From Streptomyces umbrinus (GTDB taxonomy: Bacteria > Actinomycetota > Actinomycetes > Streptomycetales > Streptomycetaceae): a stretch of DNA of 64,000 bases. Numbering within the stretch: position 1 is the stretch's first letter; the number at the start of each line of letters is the position of its first letter. Under the pieces are notes generated by a model that was not told the origin of the DNA, made no database searches, and saw nothing but the letters and a program-made list of their open reading frames with translations. Of the stretch, positions 47,543 to 55,925 are shown piece after piece. Location of the stretch: positions 4,030,001 through 4,094,000 of the forward strand of contig NZ_JAUSZI010000002.1 in assembly GCF_030817415.1 (NCBI RefSeq), written 5' to 3'. The position numbers were made by a program, and so were the translations under genes.

Positions 47543-49954
47543 GTGACGCCCCGCCCGAACCCGCCCGCCAAGAAGCCGAAGAGCGCGAAGGACAAGGCCG
47601 GCAACGGCAAGCCCGCCGCCAAGGCGAAGGCGAAGACCGACCCCGCGGTCGCGGATCCCGCGGAGCCGGTAAGCGATGTGGAGCCGGCCGTGCAGGACGC
47701 GGAGCCCGTACGTGACGTGGAGCCGCCCGTACGGGATGCGGAGCCGGCCGTGCCGGATGTGCGGCCGTTGGCCGTGCTGGACCGGGGTGACCGGGAGCGG
47801 CTGCTCGGGGGCGCGCATCACGAGCCGCACTCCGTGCTCGGGGCCCATCCCGTGCCCGGCGGTGTGGTCTTCCGGGTGCTGCGGCCGTACGCACTGTCCG
47901 TGACGGTCGTCACCGAGGAGCTGCGGGCCGAACTGCAGGACGACGGCGAGGGGTTCTTCTCCGCTGTGCTGCCGTTGCGGGAGGTGCCCGCGTACCGGCT
48001 GCTCGTGGAGTACGAGGGGACGGTTCAGGACACCGAGGACGCGTACCGGTTCCTGCCGACGATCGGCGAGTTCGATCTGCATCTGTTCGGCGAGGGGCGG
48101 CACGAGCAGCTGTGGAAGGCGCTCGGTGCCGAGCCGATGGTGCACGAGGGGGTGAGCGGCACCCGTTTCACCGTGTGGGCGCCCAATGCCCGTGGCGTGC
48201 GGGTCGCCGGGACCTTCAACTTCTGGGACGCCACGGCCTTCCCGATGCGGTCGCTCGGCTCCTCCGGGGTGTGGGAGCTGTTCATTCCCGGGATCGGCGA
48301 GGGCGAGCTCTACAAGTTCGAGATCACCCGGCCCGACGGTTCCAAGACGATGCGGGCCGACCCGATGGCACGGCGTACGGAGATCCCGCCCGCCACCTCC
48401 TCCGTCGTGCACGCCTCGCGTCACGAGTGGCAGGACGGGGAGTGGATGGCGCGGCGGGCCTCCGACCCGCCGGCCCATGAGGCGCCCTTCTCGGTGTACG
48501 AGGTCCATCTGGCGTCCTGGCGACCGGGGTTGACGTACCGTCAGCTCGCCGAGCAACTGCCGGTCTACGTCTCGGACCTGGGCTTCACGCATGTGGAGCT
48601 GATGCCGGTGGCGGAGCATCCCTTCGGCGGTTCGTGGGGCTATCAGGTCACGGGTTTCTACGCGCCCACGGCCAGGCTCGGCACGCCGGACGACTTCAAG
48701 TACCTCGTCGACGCGCTGCACCGGGCCGGCATCGGCGTGATCATGGACTGGGTGCCCGCGCACTTCCCTCGGGACGACTGGGCGCTGGCCGAGTTCGACG
48801 GCCGGCCGCTGTACGAGCACGAGGATCCGCTGCGGGCCGCGCACCCCGACTGGGGAACCCTGGAGTTCGACTACGGGCGCCGGGAGGTGCGCAACTTCCT
48901 GGTCGCCAACGCGGTGTACTGGTGCGAGGAGTTCCACATCGACGGCCTGCGGGTCGACGCGGTGGCCTCCATGCTCTACCTGGACTACTCGCGCGAGCCC
49001 GGGCAGTGGACGCCGAACGCCCACGGCGGGCGGGAGAACCTCGACGCGGTGGCCTTCCTCCAGGAGATGAACGCGACCCTGTACCGGCGCGAGCCCGGGG
49101 TCGTCACGATCGCCGAGGAGTCGACGGCCTGGGACGGCGTCACGCGGGCCACCCACCACATCGGGCCGGGCGGCTTCGGGGGGCTCGGCTTCGGTCTGAA
49201 GTGGAACATGGGCTGGATGCACGACTCGCTCGGCTACGTCGCGCACGAGCCGGTCCATCGCAAGTACCACCACCACGAGATGACGTTCTCGATGGTGTAC
49301 GCGTACAGCGAGAACTACGTCCTGCCGATCTCCCACGACGAAGTCGTGCACGGGAAGCGGTCGTTGGTGTCGAAGATGCCGGGTGACTGGTGGCAGCAGC
49401 GGGCCACGCTGCGGGCGTATCTGGGCTTCATGTGGGCGCACCCCGGCAAGCAACTCCTCTTCATGGGACAGGAGTTCGCGCAGGGCGCCGAGTGGTCCGA
49501 GGCGCACGGGCCCGACTGGTGGCTGCTCGATCCGTCGTACGGGGCCGCCGCGGACCATCAGGGTGTGCGGGACCTCGTCCGGGACCTGAACACTGTGTAC
49601 CGGCATGCTCCTGCGCTCTGGGAGCGGGACATCGATCCCTCCGGGTTCGCCTGGATCGCGGGGGACGCGGTCGAGGACAACGTCTTCGCGTTCCTCCGCC
49701 ACGCGGCGGACGGGTCGCCGTTGCTGGCGGTGTCCAACTTCTCGCCGGTTGTACGGCACGAGTACCGGCTCGGTGTTCCGGATGACGTGCCCGCCTGGCA
49801 CGAGGTCCTGAACACGGACGTCGGCCGCTACGGCGGGGCCGACGTCACGAACCCCGACCCCGTCAAGCCCGACGCCCAGCCCTGGCACGGCCGCCCGGCC
49901 AGCATCCGCCTCACCTTGCCACCCCTGGCAACGGTGTGGCTCCGCCCGGCATAG
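47543..49954 (+). CDS. glgB: 1,4-alpha-glucan branching enzyme
   Basis: Introduces alpha-1,6 branches into glucan made by GlgE. GTG 47543 lies 8 nt after GAGGAGG. The 803-residue protein begins with a Lys/Ala/Pro-rich stretch and then an acidic, repeated DVEP/DAEP segment (about 30-75) not found in typical GlgB. Two CBM48-type domains follow ([31 protein letters not shown]), then the GH13_9 barrel with DWVPAHFP, nucleophile Asp472 ([16 protein letters not shown]), acid Glu525 (IAEEST) and Asp599 ([10 protein letters not shown]). Last gene of the alpha-glucan cluster; a long inverted repeat follows. Confidence 0.95.
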   Translation: MTPRPNPPAKKPKSAKDKAGNGKPAAKAKAKTDPAVADPAEPVSDVEPAVQDAEPVRDVEPPVRDAEPAVPDVRPLAVLDRGDRERLLGGAHHEPHSVLGAHPVPGGVVFRVLRPYALSVTVVTEELRAELQDDGEGFFSAVLPLREVPAYRLLVEYEGTVQDTEDAYRFLPTIGEFDLHLFGEGRHEQLWKALGAEPMVHEGVSGTRFTVWAPNARGVRVAGTFNFWDATAFPMRSLGSSGVWELFIPGIGEGELYKFEITRPDGSKTMRADPMARRTEIPPATSSVVHASRHEWQDGEWMARRASDPPAHEAPFSVYEVHLASWRPGLTYRQLAEQLPVYVSDLGFTHVELMPVAEHPFGGSWGYQVTGFYAPTARLGTPDDFKYLVDALHRAGIGVIMDWVPAHFPRDDWALAEFDGRPLYEHEDPLRAAHPDWGTLEFDYGRREVRNFLVANAVYWCEEFHIDGLRVDAVASMLYLDYSREPGQWTPNAHGGRENLDAVAFLQEMNATLYRREPGVVTIAEESTAWDGVTRATHHIGPGGFGGLGFGLKWNMGWMHDSLGYVAHEPVHRKYHHHEMTFSMVYAYSENYVLPISHDEVVHGKRSLVSKMPGDWWQQRATLRAYLGFMWAHPGKQLLFMGQEFAQGAEWSEAHGPDWWLLDPSYGAAADHQGVRDLVRDLNTVYRHAPALWERDIDPSGFAWIAGDAVEDNVFAFLRHAADGSPLLAVSNFSPVVRHEYRLGVPDDVPAWHEVLNTDVGRYGGADVTNPDPVKPDAQPWHGRPASIRLTLPPLATVWLRPA

Positions 49955-49968
49955 CGGCATGGCCTTTC

Positions 49969-50172
49969 TCGCCCCCGCCGCCCCTACCCATTCCCGTCCC
50001 TTTTCTGGGGCTCCGCCCCAGGCCCCGTGGGGTGTGTTGTCGGGTGCGGGCCGGCTGTGGCTGATCGCGCAGTTCCCCGCGCCCCTTTTAGAGGCGCGGG
50101 GAACTGCGCAGCGGGGGTTCGGGGGCGGAGCCCCCGAGTAGTGACGGGAATGGGTAGGGGCGGCGGGGGCGA
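49969..50172. repeat. Nested 204-bp inverted repeat between glgB and helicase gene
   Basis: Outer arms 49969-49998 and 50143-50172 are exact 30-nt reverse complements. Inside, a GGCTCCGCCCC-type arm (near 50010) matches GGGGGCGGAGCC (near 50122), and the centre is a perfect 17-bp stem (50067-50083 with 50093-50109, 9-nt loop). The central motif GCGCAGTTCCCCGCGCC recurs in altered form at 57013-57158 and, as I recall, is a dispersed palindrome in many Streptomyces genomes. It lies between convergent genes, so it can act as bidirectional terminator. Confidence 0.9.
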
Positions 50173-50180
50173 AAACAGGC

Positions 50181-52466
50181 TTAGCGGGCCAGCGCCTTCG
50201 CCAGGGGCAGCGGCAGCTCCCCCGCGTGGACGATCCCCAACGCCTGCGTGGCCCGCGTCAGGGCCACATACAGGTCACTCGTGCCGTAGCGGGCCGGCTC
50301 GACGACGAGTACCGCGTCGAACTCCAGGCCCTTCGACTGACGGGGGTCAAGGAGCACGACCGCACGGGTCAGGTCGGGATCCGCCCCGGCCGTGACCCCG
50401 TCGAGCCGCGCGGCCAGCGCCACGTGCAGGTCCCGCGGCGCGATCACCGCGAGCCGCCCCTCCGCGGGAGCCAGCTCCGCGACGGCCTTCTCCACGGCGC
50501 CGGGCAGCTCGGCGGCGTCGGCGGCCTCGCGCACCCAGGGGCGTACGCCGGTCGAGCGGACCGAACTCGGCGGCTCGAAGTCCGGGTGTTCGGCGCGCGG
50601 GACGGCCGCCGCCACGTCCATGATCTCGGACGGCGTGCGGTAGTTGACCGCGAGACGGGTGTGCTCCCAACGGTCCTCGACATAGGGCTGGAGGATGTCC
50701 GACCAGGAGCCGACACCCGCCGCGTCGGCCGTCTGCGCGGGGTCGCCGACGAGCGTCATGGACCGCGTGGGGCTACGGCGCATCAGCAGGCGCCACGCCA
50801 TCGGCGACAGCTCCTGCGCCTCGTCGACGATGATGTGCCCGAACGCCCAGGTCCGGTCGGCCGCGGCCCGTTCGGCGGCGCTGCGGTGGTCGTCCTCCTC
50901 GTGACGCTCGGCCATCCGCTCGGCGTCGATGATGTCGTGCGCGGAGAGAACCTCGGCGGCGTCCGGGTCACTGTCCTCCTTGTCCTCGAACTCGTACGTC
51001 CTGGAGGCGTAGGAGACGTCCAGCACGCCCTGGGCGTAGGCGACCTGCTGGTTGCGTTCCCGCTCCGCGGCCGCCCTCGCCAACCGGTCGTCCTCGCCCA
51101 GGAGTTCGGCGGCCTCGTCGAGCAGGGGGACGTCGGCGGTGGTCCAGGCCCGGGTCACCGTACGGCGGATGGCGTTCGCGTCGGCTTCACAGACGTACGC
51201 GTCGGGTTCGGCGAGGAAGTCCGCGATCAGCCGCCGCGGGGTGACGCGCGGCCACAACTGGTCGATGGCGGCCCAGACTTCGCGGTTCTCGGCCAGCTCG
51301 TCGCGGATCTGGGTGACGTCGCTCGGGTCGAGCAGGTTCGTGCCGTCGAAGGGGTCCGTGCCGATCCGCTCGGCGAGCATGTCGGTGAGGGTGTTGAGGA
51401 TGTGGCCCTCGAAGTGCTCACGGGCCGCGTTGTGCGGCAGGTTCACCTCGCGGGTGCGGTCACGGGCGACGCGTACGAGACCGGCGTCGAGCATCAGGAT
51501 GTCCCGGTCGTGCTCGATGGCGATCACCGGGTCGGGCAGCGCCTGGCGGTCGCGTACGACGGCGGCCAGGACGTCGGCCATCTCGGCGCGGCCCTTCACG
51601 GCGGCGGCCTCGGGGGTGTCGGACGCGGTCGCCTTCACTCCGGGGTACAGCTCGCCGACGGTCGCGAGCAGCACGCCCGTCTCGCCGAGCGAGGGCAGGA
51701 CCTCGCCGATGTAGCCGAGGAAGGCGGGGTTCGGGCCGACGATCAGGACGGCACGCTTGGCGAGCAGCTCCCGGTGTTCGTAGAGGAGATAGGCCGCCCG
51801 GTGGAGTGCCACGGCGGTCTTGCCGGTGCCCGGGCCGCCCTCCACCACCAGCACACCGCGGTGTGGGGCGCGGATGATGCGGTCCTGCTCGGCCTGGATG
51901 GTCTGCACGATGTCGCTCATGCGGCCGGTGCGCGCGGAGTTGAGGGCGGCGAGCAGCACGGCGTCGCCGGTCGGGTCCTCGTGCCCGGTGCGCTGCTGGT
52001 CCCCCAGGTCGAGGATCTCGTCGTGCAGGGCGGCGACCGAGCGGCCCTCGGTGGTGATGTGCCGACGGCGGCGCAGGCCCATCGGGGTGTGGCCGGTGGC
52101 GAGGTAGAAGGGGCGGGCGACCGGGGCCCGCCAGTCGATCAGGATCGGGGTGTGCTCGGTGTCGTCGGCGCGGATGCCGATGCGGCCGATGTGGTGGGTG
52201 AGGCCCGTGGTCAGGTCGATGCGGCCGAAGCAGAGCGAGCCGTCCACCGCGTTGAGCGCGGCGAGCAGGCCGGAGCGCTCGGCGACGAGGATGTCCCGCT
52301 CCAGTCGGGCCTGCTGTGGTGCGCTGCCCTGCGCGAGCGCGTCCGCCACCGAGGCCTCGGTGCCGCCGCGCAGGGCGTCCACGCGCGCGTACAGACCGTC
52401 GATGAATTCCTGCTCGTGCCTCAATTCATCGTCGGTGAATTCTGTGTGTGATCCCCTGTTTGACAA
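50181..52466 (-). CDS. HelD-like superfamily 1 helicase (RNA polymerase-associated)
   Basis: A 761-residue UvrD/Rep-like ATPase of the HelD/HelR type. The N-terminal helical region (DDELRHEQEFIDGLYARVDALR) and GRIDLTTGLTHHIGRIGIRADDTEHTPILIDWRAPVARPFY are hallmark. Motif I is EGGPGTGKTAVALHRAAYLL (Lys216), with IIVDEAQELSPMAWRLL (motif II), LVGDPAQTAD and a C-terminal VALTRATQALGIV. HelD proteins release stalled RNA polymerase; some actinobacterial members give rifamycin tolerance. TTG 52466 is chosen for AGGAG 5 nt upstream. Which role applies here cannot be told from sequence alone. A candidate RNA is transcribed divergently from its 5' end. Confidence 0.9.
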   Translation of the reverse strand: MSNRGSHTEFTDDELRHEQEFIDGLYARVDALRGGTEASVADALAQGSAPQQARLERDILVAERSGLLAALNAVDGSLCFGRIDLTTGLTHHIGRIGIRADDTEHTPILIDWRAPVARPFYLATGHTPMGLRRRRHITTEGRSVAALHDEILDLGDQQRTGHEDPTGDAVLLAALNSARTGRMSDIVQTIQAEQDRIIRAPHRGVLVVEGGPGTGKTAVALHRAAYLLYEHRELLAKRAVLIVGPNPAFLGYIGEVLPSLGETGVLLATVGELYPGVKATASDTPEAAAVKGRAEMADVLAAVVRDRQALPDPVIAIEHDRDILMLDAGLVRVARDRTREVNLPHNAAREHFEGHILNTLTDMLAERIGTDPFDGTNLLDPSDVTQIRDELAENREVWAAIDQLWPRVTPRRLIADFLAEPDAYVCEADANAIRRTVTRAWTTADVPLLDEAAELLGEDDRLARAAAERERNQQVAYAQGVLDVSYASRTYEFEDKEDSDPDAAEVLSAHDIIDAERMAERHEEDDHRSAAERAAADRTWAFGHIIVDEAQELSPMAWRLLMRRSPTRSMTLVGDPAQTADAAGVGSWSDILQPYVEDRWEHTRLAVNYRTPSEIMDVAAAVPRAEHPDFEPPSSVRSTGVRPWVREAADAAELPGAVEKAVAELAPAEGRLAVIAPRDLHVALAARLDGVTAGADPDLTRAVVLLDPRQSKGLEFDAVLVVEPARYGTSDLYVALTRATQALGIVHAGELPLPLAKALAR

Positions 52467-52489
52467 TTCCGCTCCTGGCCGGATATACT
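52460..52489 (+). promoter_or_regulatory. Near-consensus housekeeping promoter
   Basis: TTGACA (52460-52465), an 18-bp spacer and TATACT (52484-52489) match the main vegetative sigma factor consensus in 11 of 12 positions, the best promoter in this window. It points rightward, away from the helicase gene, whose start codon it overlaps on the other strand. No protein gene lies downstream on this strand for about 1.4 kb. Confidence 0.85.
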
Positions 52490-52495
52490 GCGCCT

Positions 52496-52592
52496 AGTGA
52501 ACTTCTTCGCGACCAACTTCCTTGAAGTCGCGAACCATTCAATATACGCAGAGAAATCCCCCGCAGGCAATTGACCGCGGGGGATTTGTTGT
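52496..52592 (+). ncRNA. Candidate small RNA divergent from the helicase gene
   Basis: From the promoter at 52460-52489, transcription would start near 52496 and stop at the hairpin-plus-T-rich site ending about 52592, giving roughly 97 nt. The 5' half can fold through TTCGCGAC (52506-52513) with GTCGCGAA (52527-52534), with an inner ACTTC/GAAGT stem; the 3' half is the terminator hairpin. No reading frame with a ribosome site is seen in it. The RNA is antisense to the probable 5' leader of the helicase mRNA. It may be a trans-acting RNA, a cis-antisense regulator, or simply an attenuated transcript; no known family recognised. Confidence 0.6.
52554..52587. terminator. Terminator of the candidate RNA, shared with trxA
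   Basis: AAATCCCCCGC (52554-52564) pairs perfectly with 52577-52587, 12-nt loop, followed on the + strand by GTTGTTTG. It also lies 15 bp beyond the stop of the leftward thioredoxin gene, so it probably terminates both transcripts. Confidence 0.85.
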
Positions 52593-52601
52593 TTGCGCCG
52601 G

Positions 52602-52934
52602 CTACAGCACGTCGGCCAGTTCCTCCAGCAGCCGCCGCTTGGGCCGGGCGCCCACCATCGACTTCACCGGCTGCCCGTCGCGGAACACGATGAGCGTGGG
52701 CATCGACAGCACTCCGTACGCGTTCGTGGTCTCCGGGTTCGTGTCCACGTCCAGTTGCACCACCTTGAGCCGGTCGCCCTGCTCGGCGGCGACGGCGCTC
52801 AGCACCGGCGCGATCTGCCGGCACGGCGGGCACCAGTCGGCGGTGAACTCCACCAGCACGGGCAGCTCCGCCCCGATCACCTCGGCCTCGAAGTCCGCGT
52901 CCGTCACTTCGGCCACACCCGCTGCTCTGATCAC
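52602..52934 (-). CDS. Thioredoxin with WCPPC active site
   Basis: A 110-residue thioredoxin-fold protein. The active site is FTADWCPPCRQIAPVL (Cys35, Cys38), with Pro in place of Gly of the classic WCGPC; the cis-Pro loop is SMPTLIVFRDG. GTG 52934 overlaps the merR stop by 4 bp (GTGA) and follows GGGAGG, so merR and this gene form one translationally coupled unit. No signal peptide: cytoplasmic. A role in thiol redox under control of the MerR protein is the natural inference; the changed active site will shift its redox potential. Confidence 0.9.
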   Translation of the reverse strand: MIRAAGVAEVTDADFEAEVIGAELPVLVEFTADWCPPCRQIAPVLSAVAAEQGDRLKVVQLDVDTNPETTNAYGVLSMPTLIVFRDGQPVKSMVGARPKRRLLEELADVL

Positions 52935-53359
52935 TTGAAGGTCCCTCCCAGTTCGCACACGGGCTCCGGACCGCCCGGAACCTCCGCCCCGGCCGCCAGC
53001 TCGTCCCTCGACGCCTCGGCCCGCGCCAACTGCCCGCCGACGTGCGCGCGTACGGCCTGCAACTCACCGATCAGCGCGTCGAGTTCGCCCAGCTTGCGCC
53101 GGTACACGGCGAGTGACGCCGGGCAGGAGTCGCCCTCCGGATGCCCGGCCCGCAGACACTCCACGAAGGGCCGCGTCTCCTCCAGGTCGAACCCGAAGTC
53201 CTGCAGCGTCCTGATCTGCCGCAGAAGCTTCAAGTCGTCCTCGTCGTAGGTGCGGTACCCGTTGCTCCCCCGCCGCGCGGGCAGCAGCCCCCGCGACTCG
53301 TAGTACCTGAGGGTCCGCGTGGTGGTCCCGGCCCGCGCCGCCAGCTCGCCGATTCGCAT
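52931..53359 (-). CDS. MerR-family regulator coupled to thioredoxin
   Basis: A 142-residue regulator. The N-terminal winged HTH reads MRIGELAARAGTTTRTLRYYESRGLLPARRGSNGYRTY. The effector part contains Cys68 and Cys79 (ECLRAGHPEGDSCPAS) and Cys135 near the C-terminus, a pattern found in metal- or redox-sensing members. ATG 53359 begins the domain exactly; a 20-bp inverted repeat operator lies 16-35 bp upstream. It overlaps and is co-transcribed with trxA. It probably activates its own operon in response to thiol-reactive stress or metal; the ligand cannot be told from sequence. Confidence 0.9.
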   Translation of the reverse strand: MRIGELAARAGTTTRTLRYYESRGLLPARRGSNGYRTYDEDDLKLLRQIRTLQDFGFDLEETRPFVECLRAGHPEGDSCPASLAVYRRKLGELDALIGELQAVRAHVGGQLARAEASRDELAAGAEVPGGPEPVCELGGTFK

Positions 53360-53374
53360 GCGTACGAACGTAAT

Positions 53375-53394
53375 CCTTGACCCTGGCGTCAAGG
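53375..53394. promoter_or_regulatory. MerR-type operator overlapping the 3' end of the Lrp gene
   Basis: CCTTGAC (53375-53381), 6-bp spacer, GTCAAGG (53388-53394) is a perfect inverted repeat. On the minus strand its upstream arm contains TTGACG as a -35 box; transcription would then start at or next to the merR ATG, so the mRNA may be leaderless. The stop codon of the Lrp-type gene (53389-53391) lies inside the repeat. Confidence 0.75.
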
Positions 53395-53910
53395 CAACGC
53401 CGGCGGCAGCAGCGGCTTCCGCTCCACCGGGGACGACAGGAGGATCGACGTCGTCGTACGGCCGAGTGCCGAGGTCTGTTCCAGGACCTCCTCCAGGTGG
53501 AGGGTGTCCTCGACCGCGACCTTGAGGATCCAGCAGTCCTCACCGACGACGTGGTGGGCTTCGGTGATCTCGGGGCGGGCGAGCAGCTCCAGGGTCCTCG
53601 GGTGCTTCAGCGTGTAGCCGCCGTGCGGGTTGACGCGGATGAAGGCCTGCATGCCGTAGCCGAGGCGGGACGGCGAGACATGGGCGCCGTAGCCGGTGAC
53701 GGCACCGACGGACTCCAGCCGGCGGACGCGTTCGGCGACCGCGGCCGGGGACAGCCGGACCCGGCGGCCCAGCTCGCTGAGCCTGATCCGGCCGTCGCTC
53801 TGGAGCAGCTCCAGGATCTGCCGGTCCAGGGCGTCGAAGGCCGCCGACGTTTCGTTGGCGGCGGCTCGCAGATGCCGTGGTTCTTTCGGTACCGCGGCCG
53901 GATCTCCCAT
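53389..53910 (-). CDS. Lrp/AsnC-family regulator
   Basis: A 173-residue transcription factor. ATG 53910 follows GGGGGAG. The HTH (LDRQILELLQSDGRIRLSELGRRVRLSPAAVAERVRRLESVGAVTGYGAHVSPSRLG) precedes an AsnC/RAM effector domain (RPEITEAHHVVGEDCWILKVAVEDTLHLEEVLEQTSALGRTTTSILLS). It usually senses amino acids. It is divergent from the epimerase/aldo-keto reductase pair, which it may regulate. Its last codons overlap the MerR operator. Confidence 0.92.
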   Translation of the reverse strand: MGDPAAVPKEPRHLRAAANETSAAFDALDRQILELLQSDGRIRLSELGRRVRLSPAAVAERVRRLESVGAVTGYGAHVSPSRLGYGMQAFIRVNPHGGYTLKHPRTLELLARPEITEAHHVVGEDCWILKVAVEDTLHLEEVLEQTSALGRTTTSILLSSPVERKPLLPPALP

Positions 53911-54006
53911 GACTCCCCCTTCAGACCTCACTCGTACGCCGGAAGAATTATGACCACAGGGTCCACGGAACAGGACCGCGGTGAAGGGCATTACGGGAGG
54001 GGCGCC

Positions 54007-54924
54007 GTGCGCGAGGTGTGTGTCATTGGCGGTAACCGGTATTTCGGCAAGAGGCTGATAGCCAGGCTGATGGCCGCGGGAGACAGGGTCACCGTCATCA
54101 ATCGCGGCTCGTCGCCGCCTCCCCCGGGAACGATTCATCTCGTCGCCGACCGCAACGACGAGAATTCCCTTGAGAAAGCGCTCGGTTCACGGACTTTCGA
54201 CGTCGTCGTCGACCAGGTCTGCTACACACCCAGGCAGGCGGAGATCGCCCGCCGGGTCTTCGCGGTACGCACCCGGCGATACGTGATGACCTCGACGGTC
54301 GAGGTGTACGAGTACGAGGACTCGGCGCAGCTCGTACGCGAAGACGCCGTGAACCCGCGTACGGTCGCCGTCGATCTCGAACTCCCCTGGGACGACCCGG
54401 AGTTCCTCGACACCCACTACGGCGAGGGCAAGCGGCAGGCGGAGGCGGTCTTCGCGGCCGACCCCGGGTTTCCGTACGTGACCGTGCGGGTCGCCCATGT
54501 GCTGGGCGGGGACGACGACTTCACGGGCCGGCTCGACCACTACGCCGAGCGGATCCGCGCGGGCGAGGCGATCGCCGTCCCCGCAACGAACCACCCCGCG
54601 ACATACATCCACGTGGAGGAGATCGCCGACTTCCTGATGTGGGCGGCGGGCGAGGAGTTCACCGGGCCGGTGAACGCCGCGTCCCACGGGGTGCTCACCA
54701 CCGGGGAGTTGTGCGAGGCGCTGACCGAACACCTCCCCGGCGGAAGGACCATGTTCCAGGCCGTGTTCCGGGCCGTCGAGGTCGGGGAGTTCTCGCCGTT
54801 CTCCTTCGCGCGTTCGTACGGGATGGACAACGCGCGGGCCACGCGGCTCGGGTTCTCCTTCGGGAAGGCACGGGAATGGCTGCCGCATGCCGTGACGGAG
54901 ACGCTCGGGGCGAAGGTCAACTGA
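54007..54924 (+). CDS. NAD-dependent epimerase/dehydratase (extended SDR)
   Basis: A 305-residue Rossmann-fold oxidoreductase or epimerase: dinucleotide motif VCVIGGNRYFGKRL, VVDQVCY, TSTVEVYEYED and HYGEGKRQAE where an extended-SDR enzyme would have YxxxK, so here Tyr is followed by Gly-Glu-Gly-Lys. GTG 54007 follows GGGAGGGG; ATG 53950 is an alternative that would add a polar, unconserved 19-residue tail. Substrate unknown. It ends 1 bp before the aldo/keto reductase gene, so the two are one operon. Confidence 0.82.
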   Translation: MREVCVIGGNRYFGKRLIARLMAAGDRVTVINRGSSPPPPGTIHLVADRNDENSLEKALGSRTFDVVVDQVCYTPRQAEIARRVFAVRTRRYVMTSTVEVYEYEDSAQLVREDAVNPRTVAVDLELPWDDPEFLDTHYGEGKRQAEAVFAADPGFPYVTVRVAHVLGGDDDFTGRLDHYAERIRAGEAIAVPATNHPATYIHVEEIADFLMWAAGEEFTGPVNAASHGVLTTGELCEALTEHLPGGRTMFQAVFRAVEVGEFSPFSFARSYGMDNARATRLGFSFGKAREWLPHAVTETLGAKVN

Positions 54925-54925
54925 C

Positions 54926-55852
54926 ATGCGATACCGCGCAGTTGGCGGCCTGCGGGTGAGTGCCGTCGGGCTCGGTGCCATGCCGTTGTCCATCGAGGGC
55001 CGGCCGGACGAGGGGCGGGCCATGGCCACGGTGCACGCCGCCCTGGACGCGGGCGTCACGCTCCTGGACACGGCGGACTCCTACCACCTGCCCGGGGACG
55101 AGCCCGGGCACAACGAGCGTCTCGTGGCCCGTGCCCTCGCCACGTACGGCGGCGACCCGGCCGGCGTCCTGGTGACCACGAAGGGCGGGCGCGGCAGACC
55201 GGCCGACGGGAGCTGGACGGTGACGGGGTCTCCCCGGCATCTGAAGTCGGCCGCGGAGGCCTCGCTCAAGCGGCTGGGCGTCGAGGCGATCGGCCTTTAC
55301 CAGCTCCACAAGCCCGACCCCGCCGTCCCCTTCGAGGAGTCGGTGGGCGCCCTGCGCGACCTGCTCGACGAGGGCAAGATCCGCTACGCCGGCATCTCCA
55401 ACACGGACGTAGGCCGGATCCGCCGGGCCCACGCCCTCCTCGGCGACCGGCTGGTCTCGGTCCAGAACCGCTACTCCCCCGCCGTCCGGGACAGCGAGCC
55501 CGAACTACGGCTCTGCGCCGAGCTGGGACTGGCCTTCCTGCCGTGGAGTCCGCTGGGCGGGATATCGCGGAGCTCGCTGGACGGGCCGTCGCGGCGGCTG
55601 CCGCCCGAAGACACCGGCCACTCCACCGGCCCGAGCCACGGCAATGGTCTCGGCGCCTTCCACGCGGTGGCTCGTGAGCGGGGTGTCAGTCCTCAACAGG
55701 TCTGTCTGGCCTGGCTGTTGGCCCGCTCGCCCGTGGTCATCCCGATCCCGGGCGCCAGCCGGCCCGGGACGATACGGGACTCGGCGGGCGCGGCGGATCT
55801 GGAGCTGACGCCGGAGGAGGTGGCGCGGCTGGAGGCGGGGGTGGGTTCCTGA
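54926..55852 (+). CDS. Aldo/keto reductase
   Basis: A 308-residue NADPH-dependent carbonyl reductase. The tetrad is visible: Asp48 (LLDTADSYH), Tyr53, Lys86 (VTTKGG) and His128 (YQLHKPD). NADPH-binding residues lie near the end (VIPIPGASRPGTIRDSAGAADL). ATG 54926 directly follows the epimerase stop, so both are likely co-expressed. Substrate unknown. Confidence 0.92.
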   Translation: MRYRAVGGLRVSAVGLGAMPLSIEGRPDEGRAMATVHAALDAGVTLLDTADSYHLPGDEPGHNERLVARALATYGGDPAGVLVTTKGGRGRPADGSWTVTGSPRHLKSAAEASLKRLGVEAIGLYQLHKPDPAVPFEESVGALRDLLDEGKIRYAGISNTDVGRIRRAHALLGDRLVSVQNRYSPAVRDSEPELRLCAELGLAFLPWSPLGGISRSSLDGPSRRLPPEDTGHSTGPSHGNGLGAFHAVARERGVSPQQVCLAWLLARSPVVIPIPGASRPGTIRDSAGAADLELTPEEVARLEAGVGS

Positions 55853-55925
55853 GGGCGTGTCGAGCCGTGCTCCGTCCAGGGGCCCGGCCCGAAGGGGGGC
55901 CAACGGGCACGAACTCGCGGGCGCG

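Noticed and set aside
46955..49960. A 1001-residue open frame on the minus strand opposite mak and glgB
   Set aside because: Same cause; composition is unlike a protein and no motif is seen, whereas mak and glgB have complete active sites.
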